Assembly: GCA_024637115.1 (NCBI GenBank)
Contig: JAGXFU010000010.1
Span: 124,001 to 188,000 of the forward strand
DNA: 64,000 nucleotides
Direction of reading: 5' to 3'
From: Actinomycetes bacterium
Lineage (GTDB): Bacteria > Actinomycetota > Coriobacteriia > Anaerosomatales > JAGXFU01
The notes under the pieces were generated by a model, which had not been told where the DNA came from, ran no database searches, and worked only from the letters and a program-made list of their open reading frames with translations. Made by a program: the position numbers and the translations under genes. Shown in pieces: positions 27,290 to 36,633 of the stretch (its first letter is position 1; the number at the start of each line of letters is the position of its first letter).

Positions 27290-29935
27290 GTGCCGGACGT
27301 GCTCGACATCGGCCCAAAGGCGGCAACGCTGCGCATGCTTTCGGCTGCAGGTCTGCCCGTTCCCGAAGCCCGCTATCTTGGCATTTCAGCGTTCCATGCT
27401 CATGCGCGATCTGCGGGTGTTGACCGACTCCTGGACCAGGCCGATGGCGCTCCCATCGACGCCGACGCGATCCACGCTGCCATTCTCAATACTCCCGTGT
27501 CCCTCCAGACTTCTACACAACTCACGGTGTGGTACAGGGAGCTCGGCGGAGGACACATGGCGGTGCGTTCCTCGGCGAATGCGGAGGATCTGCAGGGAGC
27601 GAGTTTTGCCGGGCAGCATGGGACGTATTTCGTGGCAGACGCTCCAACCCTCGTTGACCGTGTTCGACAGTGCTGGGCGTCCCTCTATTCAGAACGGGCC
27701 ATGGCCTACCGCGCCCGCGCCGGAATCTCTCATGAGTCTGTTGCAATGGGCGTGATCGTGCAGAAGCTCGTGCCCGCAGTGGCCGCGGGCGTTGCGTTCA
27801 CCGTCAACCCTGTTGATGGATCGCCCGGCATCTACATCGAGGCCTGTCTTGGTCTTGGTGAGATGCTTGTTTCGGGGAAAGTCACACCGGACGTGTTCAT
27901 CTTCGACCGAGAAGACCTTGCCCTGCGAGGATGCACTCCCGGCTCCAAGCATGTGCAGCTTGTCTCGGATGGCGCGACGGCCGTGGCGCAGGTTCCGGTT
28001 GATGAGGATCGTGCGCGCACGCTCGCCATTGAGACGTCCGATGCGCGCGAAGTCGCCAAACTGGCGCTACGTGCCGAGGAGATCTTGGGGGGCCCGGTAG
28101 ACATAGAGTGGGCATTCGACGGATCCGGGGTGTGTCTGCTGCAGGCCAGGCCCATCACGGGGATGGTGGAGCAGGAGCCGGTTGCACAACCCGTTCCGGC
28201 ATCTACTGAGACGCCCGTACCGTCTGCGTCCGATGCTGATCACGTGCCTGGTGAAAGCCCGGACGCCACACCCGACGTGCAAATCGTGTGGAGCAACGTC
28301 AATACCGGGGAGATCCTGCCCGATGTTGTCTCGCCCATGACCTGGTCGATCATCTATGGGAACGCGGATCTCATCTTTGGCGGCATGTTTGGTGCCTTTG
28401 GCACGCGGATCGATGCCCGAAAGATCGTTGGCCTCATTGGCGGGCGCGTCTACTTCAACCTGTCGCTCATGCGTGACTCATTCAGCCACGTGCCCGGTAT
28501 GGATATCGATCGTGTGCTTGGCGGCATGCAGGGCTTTGTCGAGCTTCCGGACATCCCTCCTCGGAGCGGAAGGAGCCAGTGGCGAGGAGTTCTGCGGGCT
28601 GTCGTCGCCTTGCCGGGGTACCTTGTCCGTCATCGTCCAAGTCGTGCCGAGCGATTTGAACGCACCATGCGAGACGCGACCGACCGCGCGCTTGCCTTGC
28701 CCACGCCGACTTCGCCCGCTCAGGCAGTCGAGAGGATTCGCGCGCTCGTTGGTCGCTTCGAAGAGTTCAGTGACGCCCTCGCCTTCGCACTTACGGCGAT
28801 GGTTGGTTTTGGCGTTCTTGGTACGACGACCCGCCGGTGGCTCAGGGACGAGACAGGAGCACTCGCGAACCGACTTGTCGCCGGACGTGGTGATGTCGCA
28901 TCGGCGCAGGCCGGGCATGCACTGTGGGCGCTTGGCGAGTTTGCAGCAGAGAATCCTACGGTTCACGACGTGGTCGTAACAGCCGCCGACTGGCATGAAG
29001 TGCGAGAGAGACTCGAGAACCTGGAGGACTCCTCGGCAGGGGAGTTCCTGCAGTGTTGGGATGCGTTCATGGTCGAGCATGGCCATCACTGTCGCGGTGA
29101 ACTGGAGTTCGCCAACGCCCGGTGGAGCGAGCGACCCGACTACGTGTTCCAGATCGTGCGGCGCATCGTGAAACGAACTCCGGGCGACGATCCGATGGAA
29201 GATTACGCGCGGCGCGTGGTCGAATCACAGGAGGCTGCCGAGGAGAGCTGTGCGCAGCTTCGCAATCCGATCAAGCGAATGGTATTCAGGCGTGCGCTCG
29301 CGTGGGGTCGCAACAGTGTACGCATACGAGAGAACATCAAGAGCGAGGCGGTCCGTTGGATGTTCGCCATCAGACACGAGATGCGTGCACTGGGTGAGCA
29401 ACTCGTTCAGCGGGGTGATCTTGAGCGTGTCGACGATGTGTTCTTCTTGCGCTACGACGAGATCGAAGGCATAGGGCCACAACTCGAGGATGCCTGGCGT
29501 GAGCTCGTGGAGACGCGCCGACGCGAGCATGATAGGCTCACCGTACTTTCGCCTCCTCCGGTCGTTGTGGGTAATTGGTCCGAAGACGACGAGATATGGA
29601 GACTCACGGAGCCTCCGAGCGAGCTGTACGGAATCACTGTGAGTGCGGGAATCGTGCGGGGCCCCGCCCGTGTGTTCGTTGATGCGAACTGTGAGGATGA
29701 GGTGTTGCCGGGAGAGATACTGGTCGCACCGTTCACTGACCCGGGATGGACCCCCTATTTCGTGCCGGCTGCCGGGATAGTCGTGGACATGGGGGGCATG
29801 CTCAGTCACGGTTCAATCATTGCGCGCGAGTATGGGATTCCTGCGGTGGTCAACGTTGGTCCGGCAACACGGCTCATCAAGACAGGTCAGATGATCGAAG
29901 TCGATGGCGATGCGGGGGTCGTGCGCATACTGTGA
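27290..29935 (+). CDS. PEP/pyruvate-dikinase family enzyme with rifampin-phosphotransferase-like domain order
   Basis: N-term ATP-grasp (VRSSANAEDLQGASFAGQHGTY), C-terminal swivelling His domain (GGMLSHGSIIAREYGIPAVVNVG); no PEP/pyruvate barrel after the His domain. Confidence 0.85.
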   Translation: MPDVLDIGPKAATLRMLSAAGLPVPEARYLGISAFHAHARSAGVDRLLDQADGAPIDADAIHAAILNTPVSLQTSTQLTVWYRELGGGHMAVRSSANAEDLQGASFAGQHGTYFVADAPTLVDRVRQCWASLYSERAMAYRARAGISHESVAMGVIVQKLVPAVAAGVAFTVNPVDGSPGIYIEACLGLGEMLVSGKVTPDVFIFDREDLALRGCTPGSKHVQLVSDGATAVAQVPVDEDRARTLAIETSDAREVAKLALRAEEILGGPVDIEWAFDGSGVCLLQARPITGMVEQEPVAQPVPASTETPVPSASDADHVPGESPDATPDVQIVWSNVNTGEILPDVVSPMTWSIIYGNADLIFGGMFGAFGTRIDARKIVGLIGGRVYFNLSLMRDSFSHVPGMDIDRVLGGMQGFVELPDIPPRSGRSQWRGVLRAVVALPGYLVRHRPSRAERFERTMRDATDRALALPTPTSPAQAVERIRALVGRFEEFSDALAFALTAMVGFGVLGTTTRRWLRDETGALANRLVAGRGDVASAQAGHALWALGEFAAENPTVHDVVVTAADWHEVRERLENLEDSSAGEFLQCWDAFMVEHGHHCRGELEFANARWSERPDYVFQIVRRIVKRTPGDDPMEDYARRVVESQEAAEESCAQLRNPIKRMVFRRALAWGRNSVRIRENIKSEAVRWMFAIRHEMRALGEQLVQRGDLERVDDVFFLRYDEIEGIGPQLEDAWRELVETRRREHDRLTVLSPPPVVVGNWSEDDEIWRLTEPPSELYGITVSAGIVRGPARVFVDANCEDEVLPGEILVAPFTDPGWTPYFVPAAGIVVDMGGMLSHGSIIAREYGIPAVVNVGPATRLIKTGQMIEVDGDAGVVRIL

Positions 29936-30005
29936 TGAGAGTCCCCAGCACTGAAGGGTGGCATCGGAGATGCCGACAGTGCGGGGAGATGTGAAGGAGC
30001 CCCCG

Positions 30006-30956
30006 GTGAGTGAGAACGGCAGCAACCAGTGGACGCGGAGTGCGCCACCAACCGCCATGGATAGAGCCGACGGGCTACTCTCACGCGCAATGGTCCGTCT
30101 GGGGGAGTTCCCGCGTGCAGGTCGACTGGCTCTTGCGCTCTCGCTCGTTGCGCTCGTTGCGCTGCTCGATGTGGCTACCGGTGCCGAGATCAGTTTCTCG
30201 ATCATCTACCTCGCGCCCGTTGCATTCGCGGGGTGGTTCATGTCAAGGAGAGACGGAGCCGTTGTCGCGGTTCTCGGCGCGTTTGTGTGGGGCTATCTGG
30301 AGGTTACAACCGGTCGCGCGTATTCCGCCGATTGGATTCCGGTGTGGAACACCTCGGTTCGGCTGGGCTTCTTCCTGCTTGTAAACGAGCTTCTGGAGCG
30401 TCTGAGGCGGGCCCACGTACGGGAGCAGCAGCTTTCCCGTCAGGACTCGCTCACGGGCATCGCAAATGCGAGAGTGTTCGAAGAGCGCGCCCGTGAGGTG
30501 ATAGCCCGAAGCAGACGTACCGGATCGCCCACAACGTTGGTCTATTTGGATCTTGATCATTTCAAGCGGGTCAACGATGAGATGGGCCATTCAGAGGGAG
30601 ATCGTGTTCTCAAGGCTGTGGCTTCTTCGCTTGAGCGCAGTGTCCGCGAGACAGATATGGTCGTGCGCCTGGGCGGCGACGAGTTTGCGGTGCTTATGCC
30701 AGACACCGACCAGCCTGCAGCCCGGGTCGCACTCGATCGAGCACTGGACGCCATCGAGCGAGAGGTAGGCTCACGCTGGCCCGTGGGAGCCACCTTTGGG
30801 GCTGTCACGTTCGTTGAACCGCCAACGAGTGTGGACTGCGCGGTCCGCGCAGCCGACGGGCTCATGTATGAGGGCAAGGCAGCTGGGCGTGGTCAGACCT
30901 TGTACTCGTTGTGGCCATCCGACGATGCGCCAACGTGCGAAGAGCTCGCTACCTGA
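30006..30956 (+). CDS. GGDEF diguanylate cyclase with N-terminal membrane region
   Basis: RLGGDEFAVLMPDTD, DSLTGIANARVFEERA. GTG start probable; ORF open from 29958. Confidence 0.9.
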   Translation: MSENGSNQWTRSAPPTAMDRADGLLSRAMVRLGEFPRAGRLALALSLVALVALLDVATGAEISFSIIYLAPVAFAGWFMSRRDGAVVAVLGAFVWGYLEVTTGRAYSADWIPVWNTSVRLGFFLLVNELLERLRRAHVREQQLSRQDSLTGIANARVFEERAREVIARSRRTGSPTTLVYLDLDHFKRVNDEMGHSEGDRVLKAVASSLERSVRETDMVVRLGGDEFAVLMPDTDQPAARVALDRALDAIEREVGSRWPVGATFGAVTFVEPPTSVDCAVRAADGLMYEGKAAGRGQTLYSLWPSDDAPTCEELAT

Positions 30957-30994
30957 TCACGATGGCGCGTGCCGTCTCGGGGGTCATGCGGCGC

Positions 30995-31657
30995 TTAGCC
31001 GATCCCGGGTACCACGAGCCCGCTCTCGTAGGCCATCACCACGAGTTGAGCGCGATCGCGTGCATGCAACTTCATCATCACGCGAGAGACGTGCGTCTTG
31101 GATGTCGCGGGGCTGATAACGAGTTTCTCTGCGATCTCGGTGTTGGAGAGCCCTTGTGCCACGAGCCCGAGAATCTCGAGTTCGCGTTCGGTAAGCGCTT
31201 CGAGTTCCGCCGGGTGCGCTTTGCGCACCTCCGGACGAGAGGCGAACTCTTTGATGAGGCGGCTCGTGACGCTCGGAGCCAGGAGCGCATCGCCCGCGGC
31301 AACGACCCGTACGGCCTCGGCGAGTTGCGCCGGTTCAACATCTTTGAGCATGAATCCGCTGGCGCCGACTCGGAGCGCCTCGTAGACGTACTCATCGGCG
31401 TCGAATGTTGTGAGTACCAAGACGCGCGAACCCTCGGTCTCCGACAGGATGCGTCGGGTCGCTTCGAGTCCGTCCAATCCAGGCATACGGATGTCCATCA
31501 GCACGACATCGGGAGAAAGATCCTTAACGAGGGACACCGCCTCAAGACCGTTCTCTGCTTCACCGACCACCTCAATGTCACCGGCGGCGTCAAGAAGCAC
31601 TCGAAATCCACCACGGACCAGGGCCTGGTCGTCAACGATGACGACGCGGATGCTCAT
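30995..31657 (-). CDS. NarL/LuxR-family response regulator
   Basis: MSIRVVIVDDQALVRGGFRVLLD...LMDIRMPGLDGLEATR...LTERELEILGLVAQGLSNTEIAEKLVIS. Confidence 0.95.
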   Translation of the reverse strand: MSIRVVIVDDQALVRGGFRVLLDAAGDIEVVGEAENGLEAVSLVKDLSPDVVLMDIRMPGLDGLEATRRILSETEGSRVLVLTTFDADEYVYEALRVGASGFMLKDVEPAQLAEAVRVVAAGDALLAPSVTSRLIKEFASRPEVRKAHPAELEALTERELEILGLVAQGLSNTEIAEKLVISPATSKTHVSRVMMKLHARDRAQLVVMAYESGLVVPGIG

Positions 31658-32913
31658 AAGGTACTCCTTGAGATTGGGATTGAGGCAGCAACCTGAAATC
31701 CACCAGCGGGAAGCGCGGAGGTGCTGAACGATCCACCGAGTGCTTCGGCTCGTTCGCGCATGCCATGAATGCCGTGACCGGGCAGAGACGCCTCATCTTG
31801 GATTGTGGCACCGGTGCCGTTGTCACTGATTGCCACGGCGAGTGTCTCGGCGCCGACCGTGATCTCCACGAGCGCACTTGACGCTCCTGAATGACGCACC
31901 ACGTTAGTGAGTGCCTCCTGGACGATTCGATATGCGGAGACTCCCGCATATGCGGGTAGCATGCTCAAATCGCCGTGAGTAACGACGTCGACGTCAACGC
32001 CGGCGTCGCGCACGGTGGCAGCGAGCTCATGGATGCGCGTGATGTCAGCGGCCGGCGTGAGCGGAGCATCGCCCTCGCCGGTTCGCAGCACGTCGAGCAT
32101 CGATCTGAGTTCGGCGAGCGCGCTCTTTCCAGTCGCGCGCACGTTCTGGATGGCCTCGCGGGTCTTGTCTGTTTCGCCGGCATCGAGCAACGCCTCGGCG
32201 GCGCTTGCCTGAACCGTGACAATGGAGAGCGAATGGGCAACGATGTCGTGGACTTCACGCGCGATTCGAATGCGCTCCTCATCGACTCTGCGCAGTGCCT
32301 CTTCTTCTCGTGTTCGCTCTGCTTCGGCAACGCGGGCTTCGACTACCGCAATGTACTCTCGACGGTTGCGCTCGGCTTCGCCCAGGAGCGCCGCAGCCGC
32401 GAGCATCACAAAGGTGCCCACCAACTCGGCTACCCATCGAACGCTGGAGGAGAATGCGAATACCGGAACGAGTGCCACCACCGCTGAGACCAGGAGGGCC
32501 ATGAGCCCCGAGCGGCGCTTGGTGGCGGCTGCTGCGAATGTGTAGAGCGCGAGCATGGGAGCGAATACGACGGGCATAGGGGGAGTCGAGGGGGACAACG
32601 TGTAGGCAAGCGCAAAGCTGCCGCTCAGTACGAGCGCGAGCCAGGGCACTCTGCGTCGGAGTGCCAGCGGCATGAACGTCCCGACGGCGAGGACGTAGGC
32701 GAGCCAGGGCGTTCGAGGCTGCATCTGCTGCATGAAGCGCTGACCCATCCGCATGTTTGGCACGTTCGGTATGGGCGGACGTTCCAGGGTGAACGCGTAG
32801 ATCAGTCCACAAATAAGTACGGTGAGTACCACGGCCACGGTCGTGTCGACCACGAGCGGATCTGCGTTGGCAATCCTTGTGCGCATGTTCTTGAGGCTAT
32901 CCATGTTCCTCAT
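31654..32913 (-). CDS. Two-component sensor histidine kinase (HisKA_3 type)
   Basis: RIAREVHDIVAHSLSIVTVQASAAEALLD; ISDNGTGATIQDEASLPGHGIHGMRERAEALGG. Confidence 0.94.
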   Translation of the reverse strand: MRNMDSLKNMRTRIANADPLVVDTTVAVVLTVLICGLIYAFTLERPPIPNVPNMRMGQRFMQQMQPRTPWLAYVLAVGTFMPLALRRRVPWLALVLSGSFALAYTLSPSTPPMPVVFAPMLALYTFAAAATKRRSGLMALLVSAVVALVPVFAFSSSVRWVAELVGTFVMLAAAALLGEAERNRREYIAVVEARVAEAERTREEEALRRVDEERIRIAREVHDIVAHSLSIVTVQASAAEALLDAGETDKTREAIQNVRATGKSALAELRSMLDVLRTGEGDAPLTPAADITRIHELAATVRDAGVDVDVVTHGDLSMLPAYAGVSAYRIVQEALTNVVRHSGASSALVEITVGAETLAVAISDNGTGATIQDEASLPGHGIHGMRERAEALGGSFSTSALPAGGFQVAASIPISRSTL

Positions 32914-33147
32914 GGTAGCCCTGCCATGGCAGCACCGAAAGCCACCTCAGGAGTATGTGCGTCTGCGACCCGGGTAGTACGTGCGTCCAGATGATCGGTA
33001 TCCGAATTCGGGACCGCTACTCGGGCTCAGGCAAGAGGATGTGTTCCTGATATGTGGAAATCAGCGGTAGGACACTGAAGTATCCGGATTGCGGTACCAT
33101 CGTGCACGGCAAAGGACCGAACAACCAGGCAACGTGGGGGACGACAC

Positions 33148-33387
33148 ATGCGCAAGGTACTCATTGGGACGGGCATCGCCGTGCTGTTCGCGGCCACGTT
33201 GCTGTTGGGCGGATGCCGCGGTGCATATGTGGGCTCATCGATGTCGCATCGCTACCATGACCCCGATTGCATGTGGGCAAAAGAACTGCCCCGTGATCGC
33301 CAGGTCTGGTTCGCAACGATCGACGAAGCAGTAGCTGCCGACTATGAGCCGTGCTCGACGTGCACGCCTGATGTTGTTACGGAGTAG
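33148..33387 (+). CDS. Small lipoprotein with Ada-like metal-binding motif
   Basis: LLLGGC lipobox; HRYHDPDCMWAKELPRDRQVWFATIDEAVAADYEPCSTCTP. Confidence 0.8.
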   Translation: MRKVLIGTGIAVLFAATLLLGGCRGAYVGSSMSHRYHDPDCMWAKELPRDRQVWFATIDEAVAADYEPCSTCTPDVVTE

Positions 33388-33955
33388 CGGAGCCCGACGG
33401 ACCTAAGACTGCCGAGCGTTCGCTTTCGAGTAACTCTCGCTTTCGCTGCGTGCCCCACCTATAGCCGCCAAGAGCTCCGTCGGTGCGAATGACCCGATGG
33501 CAGGGCACGGCGACGGCAACGTGGTTTCGCGCACATGCGCTCGCCACGGCCCGCATCGCTCGCGGTCGGCCGATTCGATTCGCGACCTGCGCATACGTCG
33601 CGGTCTCGCCCGGGGGGATTCTGCGCAGTTCGGCCCACACCTCCTGTTGGAACGGTGTGCCGACAAGGTCGAGCGGGATCTCACCTTCTGGAGCGTGCCC
33701 CGCGAGCAAACCAACGATACGGGCAACGTGCTCTGCGACCTGATCCGCATCTTGCATGAGCTCCGCTTCAGGGAACTCGGCGCGTAGTGCCTGTTCGGCG
33801 GCAAGATCGGTGTCGGCAAAGAGGATCGCGCATATCCCCAGGGTGGTTGCGCCGACCAACATGCGCCCCACATCCGAGTCGGCGGTATCCCAGGCGATCA
33901 GCATTCGCGGCTTCGCGGCGGCCTGAGTCTCGATGTCGGTGTCGTCCGGGTTCAT
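33377..33955 (-). CDS. ogt: Methylated-DNA--[protein]-cysteine S-methyltransferase
   Basis: PFQQEVWAELRRIPPGETATYAQVANRIGRPRAMRAVASACARN...VPCHRVIRTDGALGGYRWG. Confidence 0.94.
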   Translation of the reverse strand: MNPDDTDIETQAAAKPRMLIAWDTADSDVGRMLVGATTLGICAILFADTDLAAEQALRAEFPEAELMQDADQVAEHVARIVGLLAGHAPEGEIPLDLVGTPFQQEVWAELRRIPPGETATYAQVANRIGRPRAMRAVASACARNHVAVAVPCHRVIRTDGALGGYRWGTQRKRELLESERSAVLGPSGSATP

Positions 33956-34030
33956 AGACCAATAATGCCAGCCATCGGTCCGCAATACCATCCGATTCGT
34001 ATCGTCTCCACTCGAATTCCTGTCAAAGAC

Positions 34031-34058
34031 TTGCTATGCACTATTGTTGTGATATTAT
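34031..34058 (+). promoter_or_regulatory. Predicted promoter TTGCTA-16-TATTAT
   Basis: AT-rich island in GC-rich context upstream of the leader ORF. Confidence 0.55.
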
Positions 34059-34117
34059 CCAACGGAATTGACGGAGAGACCCCAGAGGTCTCAAGCGCGC
34101 ACTAAGGAGGTGGCACT

Positions 34118-34198
34118 GTGAATCAAGAAGTACCGACGAAGGCGACCTGTTCGCCTGCACCCATGAGTGTCCGTATTCCGGTGCGCCGCGCCGTCTGA
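34118..34198 (+). CDS. Putative 26-codon leader peptide (M)NQEVPTKATCSPAPMSVRIPVRRAV
   Basis: aaggaggtggcactGTG: strong SD; stop 11 nt before a 10-bp inverted repeat. Confidence 0.5.
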   Translation: MNQEVPTKATCSPAPMSVRIPVRRAV

Positions 34199-34208
34199 TC
34201 ATCTGAAC

Positions 34209-34253
34209 CAGACATCGCGGCCACCCCTAGGGGGAGGAACCCTGCGATGTCTG
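34209..34253 (+). promoter_or_regulatory. Attenuator-like hairpin sequestering a start codon
   Basis: CAGACATCGC (34209-34218) / GCGATGTCTG (34244-34253), perfect 10 bp; right arm contains the ATG at 34247; SD ggggagg is in the loop. Confidence 0.55.
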
Positions 34254-34462
34254 AATTAAACGCGAGAGTTCTCGCGCACAACACGTACTCACTCGATCTC
34301 TCCGGCGTGCTCACGCATCTGCGTGACACTGCTGCCGCGTACCTGTCGAGCGCCGCACGTTCAGGGCGCCCTGCAGCACACGGAGTGCCCCGGAGCCGTG
34401 TCGGTCCCGGTCGCACTGTGGCCGAGCAACACCATGTGACCGATGCCTGGCGGATCCGATGA
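34247..34462 (+). CDS. 71-aa protein of unknown function, overlaps the ORF of rsgA
   Basis: MSELNARVLAHNTYSLDLSGVLTHLRDTAAAYLSSAARSGRPAAHGVPRSRVGPGRTVAEQHHVTDAWRIR; good SD. Confidence 0.45.
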   Translation: MSELNARVLAHNTYSLDLSGVLTHLRDTAAAYLSSAARSGRPAAHGVPRSRVGPGRTVAEQHHVTDAWRIR

Positions 34463-34485
34463 GGTCCGCCGGGTATCATCCACAC

Positions 34486-35577
34486 ATGGACGAATCCGCA
34501 CCCGACACGCTCGCGGCGCTCGGCTGGTCTCCTCGGTGGGAGGCGCTCTTTGCGCCCTATGCCGAGGAAGGCCTCGTGCCGGCCCGGGTGATCCGCGCGG
34601 ATCGCGGAAGTGTGCTCCTGACAACTGCCGAGGCAACACTTCGCGCAGAACTCGCCACGCGCCTGCTCAAAGAGACGGTCGCGGCTGTCGATCTTCCGAC
34701 GGCAGGTGACTGGGTGGCGCTTCGCATACCCCCGGGTCATGACGCGGGAATCGTCGAGGCAGTGATAGATCGTTCCTCGGCATTCACACGGGGGGATCCG
34801 AGCGTACAGGGCGGCGGGCAGGTGCTCGCGGCCAACATCGACACCGTGTTCGTGGTGCATCCGATCGAGGACGGCGCGAACCTGCGTCGCATCGAGCGGG
34901 AGCTGGCGCTTGCGTGGGAGAGCGGCGCGATTCCGGTTGTCGTGCTCACCAAGGCCGACCTAGCCGAGGACCCCGAGCAGGTGCAGCTTGATGTCGAGGG
35001 AGTCTCGCCCGGCGTTGACGTGATCCTCGCGAGTCCGCCCACCGGGTTGGGGCTCGATGAGATCGCGTCGCGCGCTCATGAGGGCGCGACGATTGCGCTG
35101 ATCGGCCCCTCGGGCGCGGGCAAGTCCACGCTCATCAACGCGCTCGTTGGCGAGGAGCGGCAAGAAACGCAGGGTGTACGCGAAGGCGACAGCAAGGGCC
35201 GCCACACCACCGTCGCTCGCGAGCTGATCTTGCTGCCGACCGGTGGTGTGCTTGTGGACACACCGGGGCTTAGGGCGGTTGCCGTGCATGAACTCGGCGA
35301 GGGTCTCGACGCGGCGTTTCCTGAGATCGCAGCGCTATCCGAGCAGTGTCGCTTCGGCGACTGTTCGCACACAGATGAGCCCGGTTGTGCGGTCGTTGCT
35401 GCAATCGAATCCGGTGAGATGGATGCGGGGCGTTTGGGCAGTTACCATAAGCTGCAGCGCGAGGCGGTCGTTGCCGCGATGAAGACCGATGCACACCTTC
35501 GTGCCGAAGAAGTGCGCAAGTGGAAGATGGTCTATAAGAGCTTGAAGCATCATCCCAAGTATCAGAATCGAGGCTGA
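34486..35577 (+). CDS. rsgA: Ribosome small subunit-dependent GTPase A
   Basis: Circularly permuted GTPase: VVLTKADL ... GPSGAGKSTLINALVG ... VDTPGLR; Cys/His zinc motif CRFGDCSHTDEPGCAV. ORF also open from 34459. Confidence 0.94.
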   Translation: MDESAPDTLAALGWSPRWEALFAPYAEEGLVPARVIRADRGSVLLTTAEATLRAELATRLLKETVAAVDLPTAGDWVALRIPPGHDAGIVEAVIDRSSAFTRGDPSVQGGGQVLAANIDTVFVVHPIEDGANLRRIERELALAWESGAIPVVVLTKADLAEDPEQVQLDVEGVSPGVDVILASPPTGLGLDEIASRAHEGATIALIGPSGAGKSTLINALVGEERQETQGVREGDSKGRHTTVARELILLPTGGVLVDTPGLRAVAVHELGEGLDAAFPEIAALSEQCRFGDCSHTDEPGCAVVAAIESGEMDAGRLGSYHKLQREAVVAAMKTDAHLRAEEVRKWKMVYKSLKHHPKYQNRG

Positions 35578-35584
35578 CCCGCAC

Positions 35585-36331
35585 ATGCCGACTCGCACAA
35601 ACCCGTTCACAGCGCTCGCCGAGCCCGGCTACCGCTCGATCTACCTGCGGTGGATCGGCGCCAACGCGATCGCCGAGTTCGTGGGCCTCGGCTCGAGCCT
35701 TGCGCTCGGCGCCGGGCTCTTTGTCGCAAGCGACGGCGCGTCGCTCGGTCTCGCCATCGCCTACGCGCTCGCCATCGCGGCCCTCTCGGCGGTTGTCGAG
35801 GGCACGATGGTCGGCGGCCTGCAGTGGCGCGTCCTGCGCGGTCCGCTGCCGGGACTCAAGCCCAAGCGCTACATCGTGGCCACTGCGCTTGGCGCCTTCA
35901 TCGCCTGGGTGCTTGGCATGCTGCCCTCCACGATCATGTCCACGCTCGCTGACCCCGCCGCAGCCGACGCGTCCGCGGCTACCTTTGACCCTTCGCTCGG
36001 ATTGCAGATGCTCCTCGCGGTCGGCATGGGCCTCGTGCTCGGGCCGTTCCTCGGCATCCCGCAGTGGCGTGTGTTGCGCGAGCACCTGCCGAAAGCAGGC
36101 TGGTGGATTCCCGCCAACATGACCGCGTGGGCGCTCGGCATGCCCATGGTGTTCCTCGGCACCTCATTCATTGCCGAGGATTCCTCGACGCTGCAGATCG
36201 CCGCTGCCGTGCTCGCCGGTGTGCTGGCGGCCGGCATCGTCGTGGGTGCGGTGCATGGTCTCTGGCTTGTGTGGCTGCTCGTCCTGCGCGACGATGCATC
36301 CACGACCGAACGCAAGAAGGAGCTCCCGTGA
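35585..36331 (+). CDS. Integral membrane protein of unknown function
   Basis: 248 aa, several hydrophobic helices with internally similar VGGLQWRVLRGPLPGLKPKRYIVATALGAFIAWVLGM / LGIPQWRVLREHLPKAGWWIPANMTAWALGM. Confidence 0.75.
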   Translation: MPTRTNPFTALAEPGYRSIYLRWIGANAIAEFVGLGSSLALGAGLFVASDGASLGLAIAYALAIAALSAVVEGTMVGGLQWRVLRGPLPGLKPKRYIVATALGAFIAWVLGMLPSTIMSTLADPAAADASAATFDPSLGLQMLLAVGMGLVLGPFLGIPQWRVLREHLPKAGWWIPANMTAWALGMPMVFLGTSFIAEDSSTLQIAAAVLAGVLAAGIVVGAVHGLWLVWLLVLRDDASTTERKKELP

Positions 36332-36630
36332 TCAAGCACATCGTCTTCTGGAAACTTGCCGAGGAGGCCCTTGGCGGGACGAAACTCGAGAACGCCGCGC
36401 GCATCAAGCGCGAGGCCGAAGGACTCGTAGGCAAGGTGCCGTGTGTGCGCGAACTCGAAGTCGGACTCGATATCGAGGGTTCACCTGCCGCATGGGACGT
36501 CGCGCTGTACTCGACGTTCGATTCCGTTGATGCCCTCGCGGAGTACCAGGTACACCCGGCTCACCAAGAGGTTGCCGCACTTGTGAAGCAGCTCGTGATC
36601 GACCGCGCGGTCATCGATTACGAGGTCTAA
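36328..36630 (+). CDS. Dabb family (stress-responsive A/B barrel) protein
   Basis: VIKHIVFWKLAEEALGG...DVALYSTFDSVDALAEYQVHPAHQEVAALV; GTG overlaps upstream stop. Confidence 0.85.
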   Translation: MIKHIVFWKLAEEALGGTKLENAARIKREAEGLVGKVPCVRELEVGLDIEGSPAAWDVALYSTFDSVDALAEYQVHPAHQEVAALVKQLVIDRAVIDYEV

Positions 36631-36633
36631 CGG

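Noticed and set aside
27134-27290. Rifamycin-associated element upstream of the RPH-like gene
   Set aside because: Stem-loops are present (e.g. CCTGATC…GATCAGG) but the RAE consensus GGGGCTTGCRAGCAAGCCCC is not there.
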